Of a stretch of DNA of 64,000 bases, positions 51,497 through 58,973 are shown one piece after another. The first letter of the stretch is position 1, and each line of letters starts with the position of its first letter. The stretch covers positions 62,001 through 126,000 of the forward strand of contig CAKSOL010000009.1 of the NCBI GenBank assembly GCA_934477125.1. The letters run 5' to 3'. Position numbers and translations under genes: made by a program. Source of the stretch: an uncultured Eubacteriales bacterium. GTDB taxonomy: Bacteria; Bacillota; Clostridia; Oscillospirales; Acutalibacteraceae. The notes beneath the pieces are model-generated. The model made no database searches and was not told the DNA's origin. It was given only the letters and a program-made list of their open reading frames with translations.

Positions 51497-52375
51497 TCAA
51501 TAACGGATTTTGCCCTCGGCGACCTGCTTTAAATGCGCGCCGTAAGGTGACTTCCCGTAGCGGTTAGCCGATTCAAGAAGCTTTTCGCGGTCTATCCAGC
51601 CGTTTATATACGCAATTTCCTCAACGGCGGAAATCTGTATTCCCTGACGGTTCTCTATAACCTTAACAAACTCTGACGCCTCGCTTAAAGCGTCCATAGT
51701 TCCGGTATCGAGCCAGGCATATCCTCTGCCGAGGGTTACGACGTTGAGATCTCCCATTTCGAGATACATACGGTTAAGGTCGGTAATCTCAAGCTCGCCT
51801 CTTGCGGAGGGCTTTACCTGCTTTGCAAGCTCAACTACGCGGTTGTCATAGAAGTAAAGTCCGGTAACGCAATAATTCGACTTAGGATGAGCCGGCTTTT
51901 CCTCTATCGAAACAGCCTTTCCGCTTTCATCAAACTCAACAATTCCGAAGCGCTCCGGGTCGTCAACATAATAGCCGAAAACGGTAGCTCCATTTTCGCG
52001 TGACGCCGCCTCGCGCAGGTGCTTTGTAAGTCCGCTGCCATAAAAAATATTATCGCCGAGAACCATGGCGCAGCTGTCGCCGTTTATAAACTCCTCGCCT
52101 ATAAGAAACGCCTGAGCAAGACCGTCCGGCGAGGGCTGAACCTTATAGGAAAGGTTAATGCCGTAATCCGAGCCGTCGCCCAGAAGACGCTCGAAATTCG
52201 GCAGGTCGTGAGGAGTAGAAATTATCAGAATATCGCGTATACCCGCAAGCATAAGGGTTGAAAGCGGATAATAAATCATCGGCTTATCGTAGACCGGAAG
52301 AAGCTGCTTAGAGGTTACCATCGTAAGCGGATAAAGACGCGTTCCGCTGCCGCCTGCAAGAATAATACCTTTCAT
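51497..52375 (-). CDS. rfbA: Glucose-1-phosphate thymidylyltransferase
   Basis: 292 residues. Makes dTDP-glucose, the first step of dTDP-rhamnose synthesis. MKGIILAGGSGTRLYPLT (nucleotide-binding), KPMIYYPLSTLMLAGI, QPSPDGLAQAFLIGE and LGDNIFYGSG are diagnostic. The ATG at 52375 follows AAGGAGT. rfbB, rfbC and rfbD are not in this window, so the remaining steps must be encoded elsewhere. Confidence 0.96.
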   Translation of the reverse strand: MKGIILAGGSGTRLYPLTMVTSKQLLPVYDKPMIYYPLSTLMLAGIRDILIISTPHDLPNFERLLGDGSDYGINLSYKVQPSPDGLAQAFLIGEEFINGDSCAMVLGDNIFYGSGLTKHLREAASRENGATVFGYYVDDPERFGIVEFDESGKAVSIEEKPAHPKSNYCVTGLYFYDNRVVELAKQVKPSARGELEITDLNRMYLEMGDLNVVTLGRGYAWLDTGTMDALSEASEFVKVIENRQGIQISAVEEIAYINGWIDREKLLESANRYGKSPYGAHLKQVAEGKIRY

Positions 52376-52397
52376 TTTTAACACTCCTTAAATTCAA

Positions 52398-52997
52398 TCA
52401 CAGATTTACAATATCTATGCTGTTTATAAGAACATCCTCAACCGGCATATCTGCCGCGCCGACCTCAACAGCGGCTATCGCATCGACAACGTCCATTCCC
52501 TCGGCAACCTGACCGAAAACGGTATGGTGATAATCAAGCCACGGCGTTCCGCCGATACTGCTGTAAGCTTCGATAATATCCGCCGGGAAATATTTTTCTC
52601 CGAGCTGCTCCATCTGAGCCGTCATACCGTCCGGAACGCTGCTTGCCTGAACGATAAAGAACTGACTGCCGTTTGTTCCCGGTCCGGCGTTTGCCATAGA
52701 AAGCGCGCCGCGGAGATTATGGAGCGCAGGATGAAATTCGTCCTCAAAGGGATGACCGTATATCGACTCTCCGCCCGTTCCGTTGCCCTTGGGGTCGCCG
52801 CCCTGAATCATAAAATCACGGATAACGCGGTGAAATTTCAAGCCGTCGTAATAGCCGTTTTTAGCGTGGGTCGTGAAATTCTCAACGGTTTTGGGAGCAT
52901 ACTCCCCGAAAAGGCGGATTTTTATATCTCCGAGTGTTGTATGAAGAACCGCAAGGGTATCGCCTGCGGCGGGTTCGTTTAACTGAAAAGCTGACAT
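52398..52997 (-). CDS. Peptidyl-prolyl cis-trans isomerase, cyclophilin type
   Basis: 199 residues from the ATG at 52997, with GGAGG 8 bases upstream. The cyclophilin core is visible: FTTHAKNGYYDGLKFHRVI, FMIQGGDPKGNGTGG, the FEDEFHPAL and SMANAGPGTNGSQFFI motifs, and HTVFGQVAEGMDVVDAI. The catalytic Arg is in FHRV. No signal peptide, so it is a cytoplasmic folding helper. It lies between rfbA and uvrC, with a 22-base gap to rfbA. Confidence 0.95.
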   Translation of the reverse strand: MSAFQLNEPAAGDTLAVLHTTLGDIKIRLFGEYAPKTVENFTTHAKNGYYDGLKFHRVIRDFMIQGGDPKGNGTGGESIYGHPFEDEFHPALHNLRGALSMANAGPGTNGSQFFIVQASSVPDGMTAQMEQLGEKYFPADIIEAYSSIGGTPWLDYHHTVFGQVAEGMDVVDAIAAVEVGAADMPVEDVLINSIDIVNL

Positions 52998-53056
52998 TTC
53001 AAATTCCTCCAAAGATTTTTCTTTATTTTACCAATATTTTGCCCGAAAGGCAACTG

Positions 53057-54892
53057 TTATTTCGTATCATCGTGATAAAATTTATAAATTTTTTCCGCAG
53101 TCGGACGGGAAACGCCCTTAACGGCGGCAATTTCATCGATTTCTGCACTCCTTATGGCTTTCATTGTTTTAAACGAGGAAAGCAGAGCCTTTGCGGTTGC
53201 TGGGCCTACTCCCGGTATGGAGCGCAGCTCGCTCGAAAGCATACCTCCTGAACGGCGGGACTTATGGTAGGTAATCGCGTATCTGTGAACCTCGTCCTGA
53301 ATAGAGGTTACGAGCGTAAAGGCGCGGCGGTTCTGCTTTATCGCAATATCTCCTCCGCCGGCAGTTATCGCGCGGGTGCGGTGCTTCGAGTCCTTAACCA
53401 TACCGAACAGCGGAACGCTTATGCCGTGCTTTAAAAGCACAGGCTCAACGGCGGATATCTGCCCCTTGCCGCCGTCAAGCAGAATAAGATCCGGCAGGGT
53501 TGAGAACGCCTGGTCAGTCCCCTTTTCGTATTCGTTAAAGCGGCGGTCGAGCACCTCAGCCATAGACGCGAAATCGTCCTGACCGACAAAGCCCTTTATC
53601 TTAAAACGCCTATAAGCCGCCTTAAAGGGTCTGCCGTCCTTAAAAACTATCATTCCGGCAACATTCTCCGCTCCGGCGGTATTTGAAATATCATAGGATT
53701 CTATATACCTCGGCGGCGAGGGCATACCGAGCAGCTGGGCAAGCTCGTTAAGAGCCGCCATTTCCCTGCCGCTGCGCTCGGTTTTCTGGGAGAGGTTCTG
53801 AGCCGCGTTATCTCTGCACATTGAGAGCAGCTCGCGCTGCTGACCGCGCTCCGGCAGAATAAATTCAACCTTTCTGCCGCTTTTTTCGGTAAGCCATCTT
53901 GTTAAAAGCTCCGAATCGGCAGGCAGCTCATCGATAAGAATACGCGGCGGAATATCCTCGGAATCGGAATAATACTGCTGCAAAAAGTCGGAATAAAAGG
54001 ACGTTTTTTCGGAATAGCCATCGGCAAAGAAGTGCTTTTTATCGGCAAGGCGGTTTTCCTTGAATATCAGAACGCTTACGCAGGCAAGCTCGCCTATCGC
54101 CGCGCAGCAGAAAATATCCTCTCTGCGATAGGGCGACATAACGACCTTTTGCCGCTCGCCGAGCTTTTTTATCGCCGCGATACGATCCCTGAACCGCGCC
54201 GCGTTTTCAAAATCGAGCCGCTCGGCGGCTTTTTCCATTTTTGCGGTTAGGGCGCTTATCATTTCCTCGCTGCTGCCGCGGCGGATAAAATCGCGCGCCG
54301 CCGCAACGGTTTCCTCATAATCCTCAAGGCGGATTTTTCCGCGGCAGGGAGCGTCGCACAAGCCGATATGATAATTAAGGCAGGGCTTTGAGGGGGCGTC
54401 AAAGCTGCGGTTACAGTCCGGCAGGCGGAAAACCCGGCGCACCTCCTCAACCGTATCCTTAACGACATACGCCGAATAATAGGGTCCTATATATTCGCCG
54501 CTTTTTCCGAGCTGCATAGCGGTTTCTATCCGTTTCCATTTTTCATCGGTTATATGAATATAATGATACCCCTTATCATCCTTTAAAAGTATATTATACT
54601 TCGGCTGGTTCTGCTTTATCAGCGAGTTTTCGAGAATAAGCGCTTCAAACTCGCTGTCGCAGAGTATCGTCTCGAAATGGTCAACGTTTGCGACCATCTG
54701 CCGCACCTTTTCGGTATGCTGATTTCCGCTGCCGAAATACTGCGTGACCCGGTTTTTCAGCGCCTTGGCTTTTCCTATATATATTATTTTATCTGATTTA
54801 TCCTTCATAATATAGACGCCCGGCGTAAGCGGCAGACGGTTAGCCTGCTCTTTAAGCCTTGCGAGCGCTGCGGGGTCGGCATAACGGTTCAA
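53057..54892 (-). CDS. uvrC: Excinuclease ABC subunit C
   Basis: 611 residues. UvrC makes the two incisions in nucleotide excision repair with UvrAB. The N-terminal GIY-YIG domain (GVYIMKDKSDKIIYIGKAK) makes the 3' cut. A UVR motif lies at about residues 200-235, followed by the RNase H-like domain (SYDISNTAGAENVAGMIVF, LILLDGGKGQI), which makes the 5' cut. A C-terminal helix-hairpin-helix pair (IPGVGPATAKALL) completes it. Full length and intact. Confidence 0.97.
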   Translation of the reverse strand: MNRYADPAALARLKEQANRLPLTPGVYIMKDKSDKIIYIGKAKALKNRVTQYFGSGNQHTEKVRQMVANVDHFETILCDSEFEALILENSLIKQNQPKYNILLKDDKGYHYIHITDEKWKRIETAMQLGKSGEYIGPYYSAYVVKDTVEEVRRVFRLPDCNRSFDAPSKPCLNYHIGLCDAPCRGKIRLEDYEETVAAARDFIRRGSSEEMISALTAKMEKAAERLDFENAARFRDRIAAIKKLGERQKVVMSPYRREDIFCCAAIGELACVSVLIFKENRLADKKHFFADGYSEKTSFYSDFLQQYYSDSEDIPPRILIDELPADSELLTRWLTEKSGRKVEFILPERGQQRELLSMCRDNAAQNLSQKTERSGREMAALNELAQLLGMPSPPRYIESYDISNTAGAENVAGMIVFKDGRPFKAAYRRFKIKGFVGQDDFASMAEVLDRRFNEYEKGTDQAFSTLPDLILLDGGKGQISAVEPVLLKHGISVPLFGMVKDSKHRTRAITAGGGDIAIKQNRRAFTLVTSIQDEVHRYAITYHKSRRSGGMLSSELRSIPGVGPATAKALLSSFKTMKAIRSAEIDEIAAVKGVSRPTAEKIYKFYHDDTK

Positions 54893-54959
54893 TTTATCAC
54901 CTGCTGTTCCTTATATATTTAAAGGATATCATAAACCGACCGCCATTTCAAGAGCGGGC

Positions 54960-55193
54960 TTATAAATCGCGGCTTTCCTTAACGGCTTTGTAATAATATA
55001 AAATCATCAGCAGCATATAATCCTTGGATTCGAGAGCGGCTTTTATTTTCTGCTCGATTTCCGCGTCGGTCATAACGGTATTATTGCACATTTCCGTTAT
55101 ACAATCAAAATTTTCGATAAACAAATACACACATTCCTTTGCTTTGTCCGGCAATTTGTTCACATTCTCTAAAAAATTTTTGTTTTCTGTCAT
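54960..55193 (-). CDS. Small helical protein, unknown function
   Basis: 77 residues from the ATG at 55193, which follows TTAGGAGG. Mostly helical, with MTENKNFLENVNKLPDKAKE at the start and KIKAALESKDYMLLMILYYY near the end. No membrane anchor. The KLPDKAKECVYLFIENF segment resembles small proteins encoded beside Cro-like regulators in clostridia. It is divergent from the HTH gene at 55340, with shared regulatory sequence between them. Confidence 0.6.
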   Translation of the reverse strand: MTENKNFLENVNKLPDKAKECVYLFIENFDCITEMCNNTVMTDAEIEQKIKAALESKDYMLLMILYYYKAVKESRDL

Positions 55194-55310
55194 AATTTTC
55201 TTCCTCCTAAATTTTAAACTGGATTTATACATCCAATACTGTCAATTTATTTATTGTATAATGAATATAGATTGACAATCGCTATTATAACACTTAAATT
55301 TTTATTTTGG

Positions 55311-55325
55311 ACATTCAATGAATGT
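55311..55325. promoter_or_regulatory. 15-bp palindrome upstream of the HTH gene
   Basis: ACATTCA-A-TGAATGT is a perfect palindrome, 14 bases before the ATG of the HTH gene at 55340. A TTGACA element lies at 55272-55277. It may be the operator for autoregulation. Confidence 0.55.
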
Positions 55326-55339
55326 TTTGAGGAGATAAT

Positions 55340-55594
55340 ATGTTTATTAACAAAGCACCGGACGATTTAAATAATATTTCAGGCAAAAACATAAGGCGGA
55401 AAAGGCAAATTCTCGGCATTTCTCAGCGGCAGCTCGCCGATATGCTCCAGATATCCGGACTTGACATAAACAAAAACGCAATTCAGCGAATTGAGTGCGG
55501 TAAAAGATTTGTAACCGATATAGAAATTGTAGCTATCGCAAATGTTTTACGGCTATCTTATAATGATATTCTGAAAAATAAAAAAGAGCCTTGA
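55340..55594 (+). CDS. Cro/C1-type HTH regulator
   Basis: 84 residues. A complete XRE-type helix-turn-helix is at about residues 16-75: NIRRKRQILGISQRQLADML, NKNAIQRIECGKRFVTDIEI and VLRLSYNDILKN. GAGGAG precedes the ATG. It is probably a repressor of its own gene and of the divergent small gene. Its stop codon overlaps the promoter for the next short gene. Confidence 0.85.
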   Translation: MFINKAPDDLNNISGKNIRRKRQILGISQRQLADMLQISGLDINKNAIQRIECGKRFVTDIEIVAIANVLRLSYNDILKNKKEP

Positions 55595-55619
55595 ATTTTG
55601 CGTGAAATGGGGATATAAT
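55591..55619 (+). promoter_or_regulatory. Sigma-A promoter of the ribbon-helix-helix gene
   Basis: TTGAAT (55591-55596) and TATAAT (55614-55619), 17-base spacer. The -35 overlaps the stop of the HTH gene. The predicted transcript starts only about 15 bases before the coding region. Confidence 0.6.
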
Positions 55620-55640
55620 TAGCCCAAAGGGGGTCCCGAA

Positions 55641-55784
55641 ACGACTAATAAGATTGAAGTTAAATTAAGACTGCCGCAGGAATTAAAAGACCGTCTGCAA
55701 AAAGAGGCGGAAAAGCAAAAAAGAAGCGTAAACAACCTACTCGAAGTAATAATTGAAGGCTATTTAAACGGTGTAGAGCAATAA
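55641..55784 (+). CDS. Arc-type ribbon-helix-helix protein lacking a standard start codon
   Basis: An in-frame stop (TAG, 55620-55622) is followed by 48 codons with no ATG, GTG or TTG. The protein reads TTNKIEVKLRLPQELKDRLQ then KRSVNNLLEVIIEGYLNG, a textbook Arc/MetJ ribbon-helix-helix DNA-binding fold, 47 residues. AGGGGG at 55628-55633 sits 7 bases before the ACG at 55641, exactly where an ATG is expected, so the original start was probably ATG mutated to ACG. ATT at 55653 or CTG at 55671 are less likely starts. It may be translated weakly from ACG or be a decayed gene. Confidence 0.7.
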   Translation, partial: TTNKIEVKLRLPQELKDRLQKEAEKQKRSVNNLLEVIIEGYLNGVEQ

Positions 55785-55811
55785 CAAAACCGGCGTACAG
55801 GCGCGGCAAGA

Positions 55812-55997
55812 TCAACCCTTGCCCACCTTTTCCCGGAAATGACGGCGAACATCGTCGCGCCTGTATTGACGGTAATTTATCTGTTTATTCTCGACTGGCG
55901 GCTGGCGCTGCTGTCGCTTGCGGTGTTCCCTGTCGCGTTTGTTTTTATGATGACGGTTATGGGCGGCTACGCCAAGGATTACGAGGGCGCGGTTTAA
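55812..55997 (+). pseudogene. Remnant of an ABC exporter membrane domain
   Basis: A frame of about 60 codons ending at 55997 reads HLFPEMTANIVAPVLTVIYL, then LDWRLALLSLAVFPVAFVFM and ends AKDYEGAV. This matches the second to third membrane helices of type I (MsbA-like) ABC exporters, but nothing of the rest of the transmembrane domain or the ATPase is present. There is no start signal. I read it as a fragment left by deletion or recombination just upstream of tRNA-Ala. Confidence 0.7.
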
Positions 55998-56025
55998 TAA
56001 GCAAAATAATTTTTTTAAAAAACTC

Positions 56026-56054
56026 TTGCAATTTACCGGCGTATGTGGTATACT
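56026..56054 (+). promoter_or_regulatory. Sigma-A promoter of tRNA-Ala
   Basis: TTGCAA (56026-56031) and TATACT (56049-56054), 17-base spacer, 42 bases before the tRNA. Confidence 0.6.
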
Positions 56055-56095
56055 TACAAATGCTTTGAGATTTCAAGTCTTTTCAAAGCCTATAT

Positions 56096-56171
<76 letters not shown>

Positions 56172-56173
56172 GA

Positions 56174-56204
56174 AATCCTCATTCGTAAGAATGAGGATTT
56201 TTAC
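56174..56204 (+). terminator. Terminator after tRNA-Ala
   Basis: AATCCTCATTC...GAATGAGGATT followed by T residues, starting 3 bases after the CCA end. Confidence 0.85.
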
Positions 56205-56365
56205 TTTTTACCTCTTCGATATTAACTCTTACCTCAAAATAAAAACTGCGTTTGGCAAATCGGAATTTGTGATGGTAAATATCGCTCTTTTATGAAACAG
56301 TCCGTTTTACGGGCTGTTTTTTATGTCTGCCGCGGTTTTAGTCTATTATTTTCGGTTAAAACTTC
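56205..56365. other. Intergenic sequence with no gene seen
   Basis: Between the tRNA-Ala terminator and the next promoter. A short dyad (CAGTCCGTTTTACGGGCTG) with a following T run near 56300-56323 may be another terminator. No open frame has a ribosome site. Confidence 0.4.
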
Positions 56366-56418
56366 TTGACAAATCCTAATGACAAGAGTATAATACATTT
56401 TGACAAATATGTTTGTCA
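56366..56418 (+). promoter_or_regulatory. Promoter and TGACAAA operator of the HTH-DUF3169 operon
   Basis: TTGACA (56366-56371) and TATAAT (56389-56394), 17-base spacer. A perfect dyad TGACAAA TATG TTTGTCA (56401-56418) covers the predicted start of transcription. The half-site TGACAA also occurs at the -35 element and at about 56380. Three copies on one promoter point to autoregulation by the HTH protein that follows. Confidence 0.75.
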
Positions 56419-56453
56419 TTTAGACAATAAAAGCTGTCAGACGGAGGTGCTGT

Positions 56454-56672
56454 ATGATACTGCGAAACCGATTAAAGGAACGCAGAGCCGCGCTGAACGT
56501 CAATCAACAGGAAATGGGGCGCTTATGCGGCGTATCTCGGCAGACAATCAGTCTTATTGAAAGAGGCGATTATTCGCCGTCCGTTACCCTCGCCCTGACG
56601 ATTGCAAAAGTATGCGGCGTTACGGTTGATGAGATATTCTTTTTACAGGAGGAAAATAAAAATGGAAAATGA
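56454..56672 (+). CDS. Cro/C1-type HTH regulator of the DUF3169 operon
   Basis: 72 residues, almost only a helix-turn-helix: RLKERRAALNVNQQEMGRLC, GVSRQTISLIERGDYSPSVT and the C-terminal TVDEIFFLQEE. This YgzD/HTH_3 form is commonly paired with DUF3169-type membrane proteins. CGGAGG lies before the ATG. It overlaps the next gene by 11 bases. Confidence 0.9.
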   Translation: MILRNRLKERRAALNVNQQEMGRLCGVSRQTISLIERGDYSPSVTLALTIAKVCGVTVDEIFFLQEENKNGK

Positions 56673-57453
56673 CGAAATAAGAAATGCAAACCGCAAAGCG
56701 CTGCCGAAATTTTTATTGATTATGGCTGTTGTCTCAATTATGGGATTTACATTAGGCTTTCTTGCCGAAAAATACAGTCTGAGCACCCTGACCGGCGTGC
56801 TGAAAAGCGCAGGAGCCTTTTTCGGAATGTATATCGCGCCATGGATGATGCTCGGAATAACGGTAATTATGCCGATAATCTGCGTTTCCCTTTATCGGAG
56901 CGCAAAAAAGCAAATCGACTTATGGGACGGCGAGGATGAAGAAGTATATACGATTATTGACCGAAGGCTTTCGCTTGTTTTATGGATTTTAAACTCATTT
57001 CTTATTTTTTCGTTTTTTCTTATGGCAGCGGTATATTCGGGCGGTACTGATATTTTTGAAAGCGGTTATATGACGGTGCTGTTTTTTATTACAGTTGTGT
57101 CAGTTTTTGTTGTTATATTCGAAATGCTTATCATAGGACAAAAATGTGTAGATTCCGCAAAGAGGATTAACCCTGAAAAAAAGGCGTCGTTTTATGATAT
57201 GAAATTTCAAAAGAAATGGATGGAGGACTGTGATGAAGCTGAAAAAATTATGATTGGAAAATGCGCGTTCAAGGCATATTCCGCAACAAACAGGTTGTGC
57301 GCCGTATCGGCGGGAGTGCTTGCAGGCTGCGCGCTGATTTTCAAAATCGGTTTTTTGCCGTCGCTCGCGGTTTGCCTTATTTGGCTTGTCAACCGTTCGG
57401 TATATTGCAGGGAAGCTATCCGGTATTACAAGGCAGGAAACAAAATTCCCTGA
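56662..57453 (+). CDS. DUF3169-family membrane protein
   Basis: 263 residues with about six hydrophobic segments arranged in pairs (about 12-33, 49-70, 101-123, 133-155, 208-240). AGGAGG lies 8 bases before the ATG at 56662. Members of this family follow short Cro-like regulators in Firmicutes; the biochemical role is unknown. The charged stretch DLWDGEDEEVYTIIDRRLSL (about 84) is typical. Confidence 0.8.
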   Translation: MENDEIRNANRKALPKFLLIMAVVSIMGFTLGFLAEKYSLSTLTGVLKSAGAFFGMYIAPWMMLGITVIMPIICVSLYRSAKKQIDLWDGEDEEVYTIIDRRLSLVLWILNSFLIFSFFLMAAVYSGGTDIFESGYMTVLFFITVVSVFVVIFEMLIIGQKCVDSAKRINPEKKASFYDMKFQKKWMEDCDEAEKIMIGKCAFKAYSATNRLCAVSAGVLAGCALIFKIGFLPSLAVCLIWLVNRSVYCREAIRYYKAGNKIP

Positions 57454-57492
57454 ATCCTTAAATAAATCGCGGCAGAGCCGGCGGGAGGAAAA

Positions 57493-57843
57493 ATGGAAAA
57501 CTGTATTTATTGGCTGCCTTTCCTTTTTATTATCATTATACTTCTGGAACAGCAGCGAAAAAGAAAAATAGCAATTATAAAACATATTTTAAATAATAAG
57601 AAACACAGTAAGGAGAACAAAGCAATGAAAGAGTTAGCTAAGCAGTTTATCGGCAAAGAGTGTATTATTTACACCGTGACAAGCTCCGATTCAACAATTA
57701 AGGGTACAATTAAAGAGGTATCGGACGGCGGTATTATTGTTGAGGATAAAGACGGCGCTCAGGCGGTTAATCTTGAATTCATAACCCGTATCCGCGAATG
57801 GCCGCGCAACGCCAAAGGTAAAAAGAAACAGGTTATTGTTTGA
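57493..57843 (+). CDS. DUF6897-type protein with N-terminal membrane extension
   Basis: 116 residues from the ATG at 57493 (GGGAGG upstream): a hydrophobic segment (WLPFLFIIIILL, about 7-18), a basic linker, then a small beta-barrel-like domain: MKELAKQFIGKECIIYTVTS, GTIKEVSDGGIIVEDKDGAQ and LEFITRIREWPR. An internal in-frame ATG at 57625 also has a good ribosome site (AAGGAG, 10 bases upstream) and would give a 72-residue soluble form, the usual size of this family. Either the upstream part is not translated or two forms are made. Function unknown. Confidence 0.65.
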   Translation: MENCIYWLPFLFIIIILLEQQRKRKIAIIKHILNNKKHSKENKAMKELAKQFIGKECIIYTVTSSDSTIKGTIKEVSDGGIIVEDKDGAQAVNLEFITRIREWPRNAKGKKKQVIV

Positions 57844-57891
57844 GGATAAACGGGTGAATTTGAATTTTGAGAATAAATTTATAAATTTATC

Positions 57892-57920
57892 TTGATTATT
57901 TCCGAGGTATATGATATAAT
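57892..57920 (+). promoter_or_regulatory. Sigma-A promoter of tRNA-Arg
   Basis: TTGATT (57892-57897) and TATAAT (57915-57920) with a 17-base spacer, 16 bases before the tRNA. Confidence 0.65.
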
Positions 57921-57935
57921 AGTAACGTTGCAAAT

Positions 57936-58012
57936 GCGCTGATAGCTCAGTTGGATAGAGCATCTGCCTTCTAAGCAGAGGGTCGGGGGTTCGAATCCCT
58001 TTCAGCGTGCCA
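57936..58012 (+). tRNA. tRNA-Arg (TCT anticodon)
   Basis: 77 bases including an encoded CCA. The acceptor GCGCTGA pairs with TCAGCGT (G-T at the first pair). The anticodon stem is TCTGC/GCAGA with loop CTTCTAA (anticodon TCT at 57970-57972), and the T-arm has GGTTCGAATCC. It reads AGA codons. Confidence 0.96.
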
Positions 58013-58046
58013 AAAACCGATGTCTTAAAAGGATGTCGGTTTTCTT
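58013..58046 (+). terminator. Terminator after tRNA-Arg
   Basis: AAAACCGA pairs with TCGGTTTT, with a T-rich end, immediately after the tRNA. Confidence 0.7.
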
Positions 58047-58246
58047 TTACCCCCTCAAGCAATAAAGCCTACCCCCCTGCTCCGTTTCGCTTAAATGAAG
58101 GGGCGGCGAAAAATGACCTGAAAATCGCACCTTAAACCGCCAACCTATAAGCAGCCAAAAACTAAAGCCTGCCCATAAGTTTTAGTTTAATTATTTTCGG
58201 GAGTAAATCTGGAGCAAAAACGGAAATCATATATAATATTTATTTT
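58047..58246. other. Intergenic sequence after tRNA-Arg, no gene seen
   Basis: About 200 bases between the tRNA-Arg terminator and the surface-operon terminator. It holds one dyad (AAACTAAA near 58155 and TTTAGTTT near 58182) but no open frame with a ribosome site. I looked for a repeat of the tRNA 3' end that would mark an integration site and did not see one. Confidence 0.4.
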
Positions 58247-58288
58247 AAAGACCTATGCTTTGTACTTTCAGAGCATAGGTCTTTTTTT
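58247..58288. terminator. Bidirectional terminator at the end of the surface operon
   Basis: AAAGACCTATGCT (58247-58259) and AGCATAGGTCTTT (58272-58284) are exact complements with A and T runs outside. Confidence 0.85.
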
Positions 58289-58291
58289 ATT

Positions 58292-58969
58292 TCAGAAATG
58301 CTTTTTCTTCCTGCTATAAATTGCGGTTCCTGCTGCGCCGGAAACAAAGAGCAGCGCAATCCAAGCATCAATCAGTCTGTCATCGCCGGTTTTCGGAGAA
58401 ACAGATGTGCCGGTATTGCCGGTTACCGACGACGCAATGGCATAATATCCTCCCTTTTCAATGGTAAATGATATTTTATTGCCGCCGCTCTTTGAGGCGA
58501 GCTGTGATACACTTCCGTCCGCGGCAATCCCGGCTGCCTTGAGCTTACCGAATCTATTCGCCAATGCGACGCTTACCTCATACGTCATATTTACGTCAAC
58601 ACGATTTCCGTATTCGTCTATAAAATAAATATCATAAAACAAAACATCGGTTCCCAAATCAGCCGTACAGCCTGAAATCCACCGATAAGCATATTCATCC
58701 TGTTCAGTAATCGGAACAATCACCATTCTCAGGGAAGAAGCGGCGGATTTCGGCGTTAATGTGATTTTTGTTTCGTCAGGCAATTCCGCAATATAATTGC
58801 CGTTATCATCCTCTTCTGCGCCGTAACAGCCGTCAGGAAGCGTATAAACCGATTTTGCAAACACGCCGATCGTCTTTTCCTCAGGCAAATTGCTCCCTGC
58901 GGCGGAAACCGATACCGAACAAAAGACGGACAGTATAACGGCGGCAATGAGGACAGCCGTTTTCTTCAT
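58292..58969 (-). CDS. Cell-wall-anchored surface protein with SPKTG sorting signal
   Basis: 225 residues: a signal peptide (MKKTAVLIAAVILSVFCSV, to about 23), two beta-rich parts (about 30-190), then a Gly/Thr/Ser linker and the C-terminal sorting signal SPKTGDD, a hydrophobic helix (WIALLFVSGAAGTAIY) and the basic tail SRKKKHF. (S/P)PxTG motifs are the clostridial SrtB-type variant of LPxTG. GGGAGG precedes the ATG, which starts 4 bases after the previous gene. It is the last gene of the surface operon and the only one with a wall anchor. Confidence 0.85.
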   Translation of the reverse strand: MKKTAVLIAAVILSVFCSVSVSAAGSNLPEEKTIGVFAKSVYTLPDGCYGAEEDDNGNYIAELPDETKITLTPKSAASSLRMVIVPITEQDEYAYRWISGCTADLGTDVLFYDIYFIDEYGNRVDVNMTYEVSVALANRFGKLKAAGIAADGSVSQLASKSGGNKISFTIEKGGYYAIASSVTGNTGTSVSPKTGDDRLIDAWIALLFVSGAAGTAIYSRKKKHF

Positions 58970-58973
58970 ATTT

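Noticed and set aside
58013..58246. Integration site at the 3' end of tRNA-Arg
   Set aside because: No repeated copy of the tRNA end and no integrase gene were found. Only a terminator and unremarkable sequence follow.
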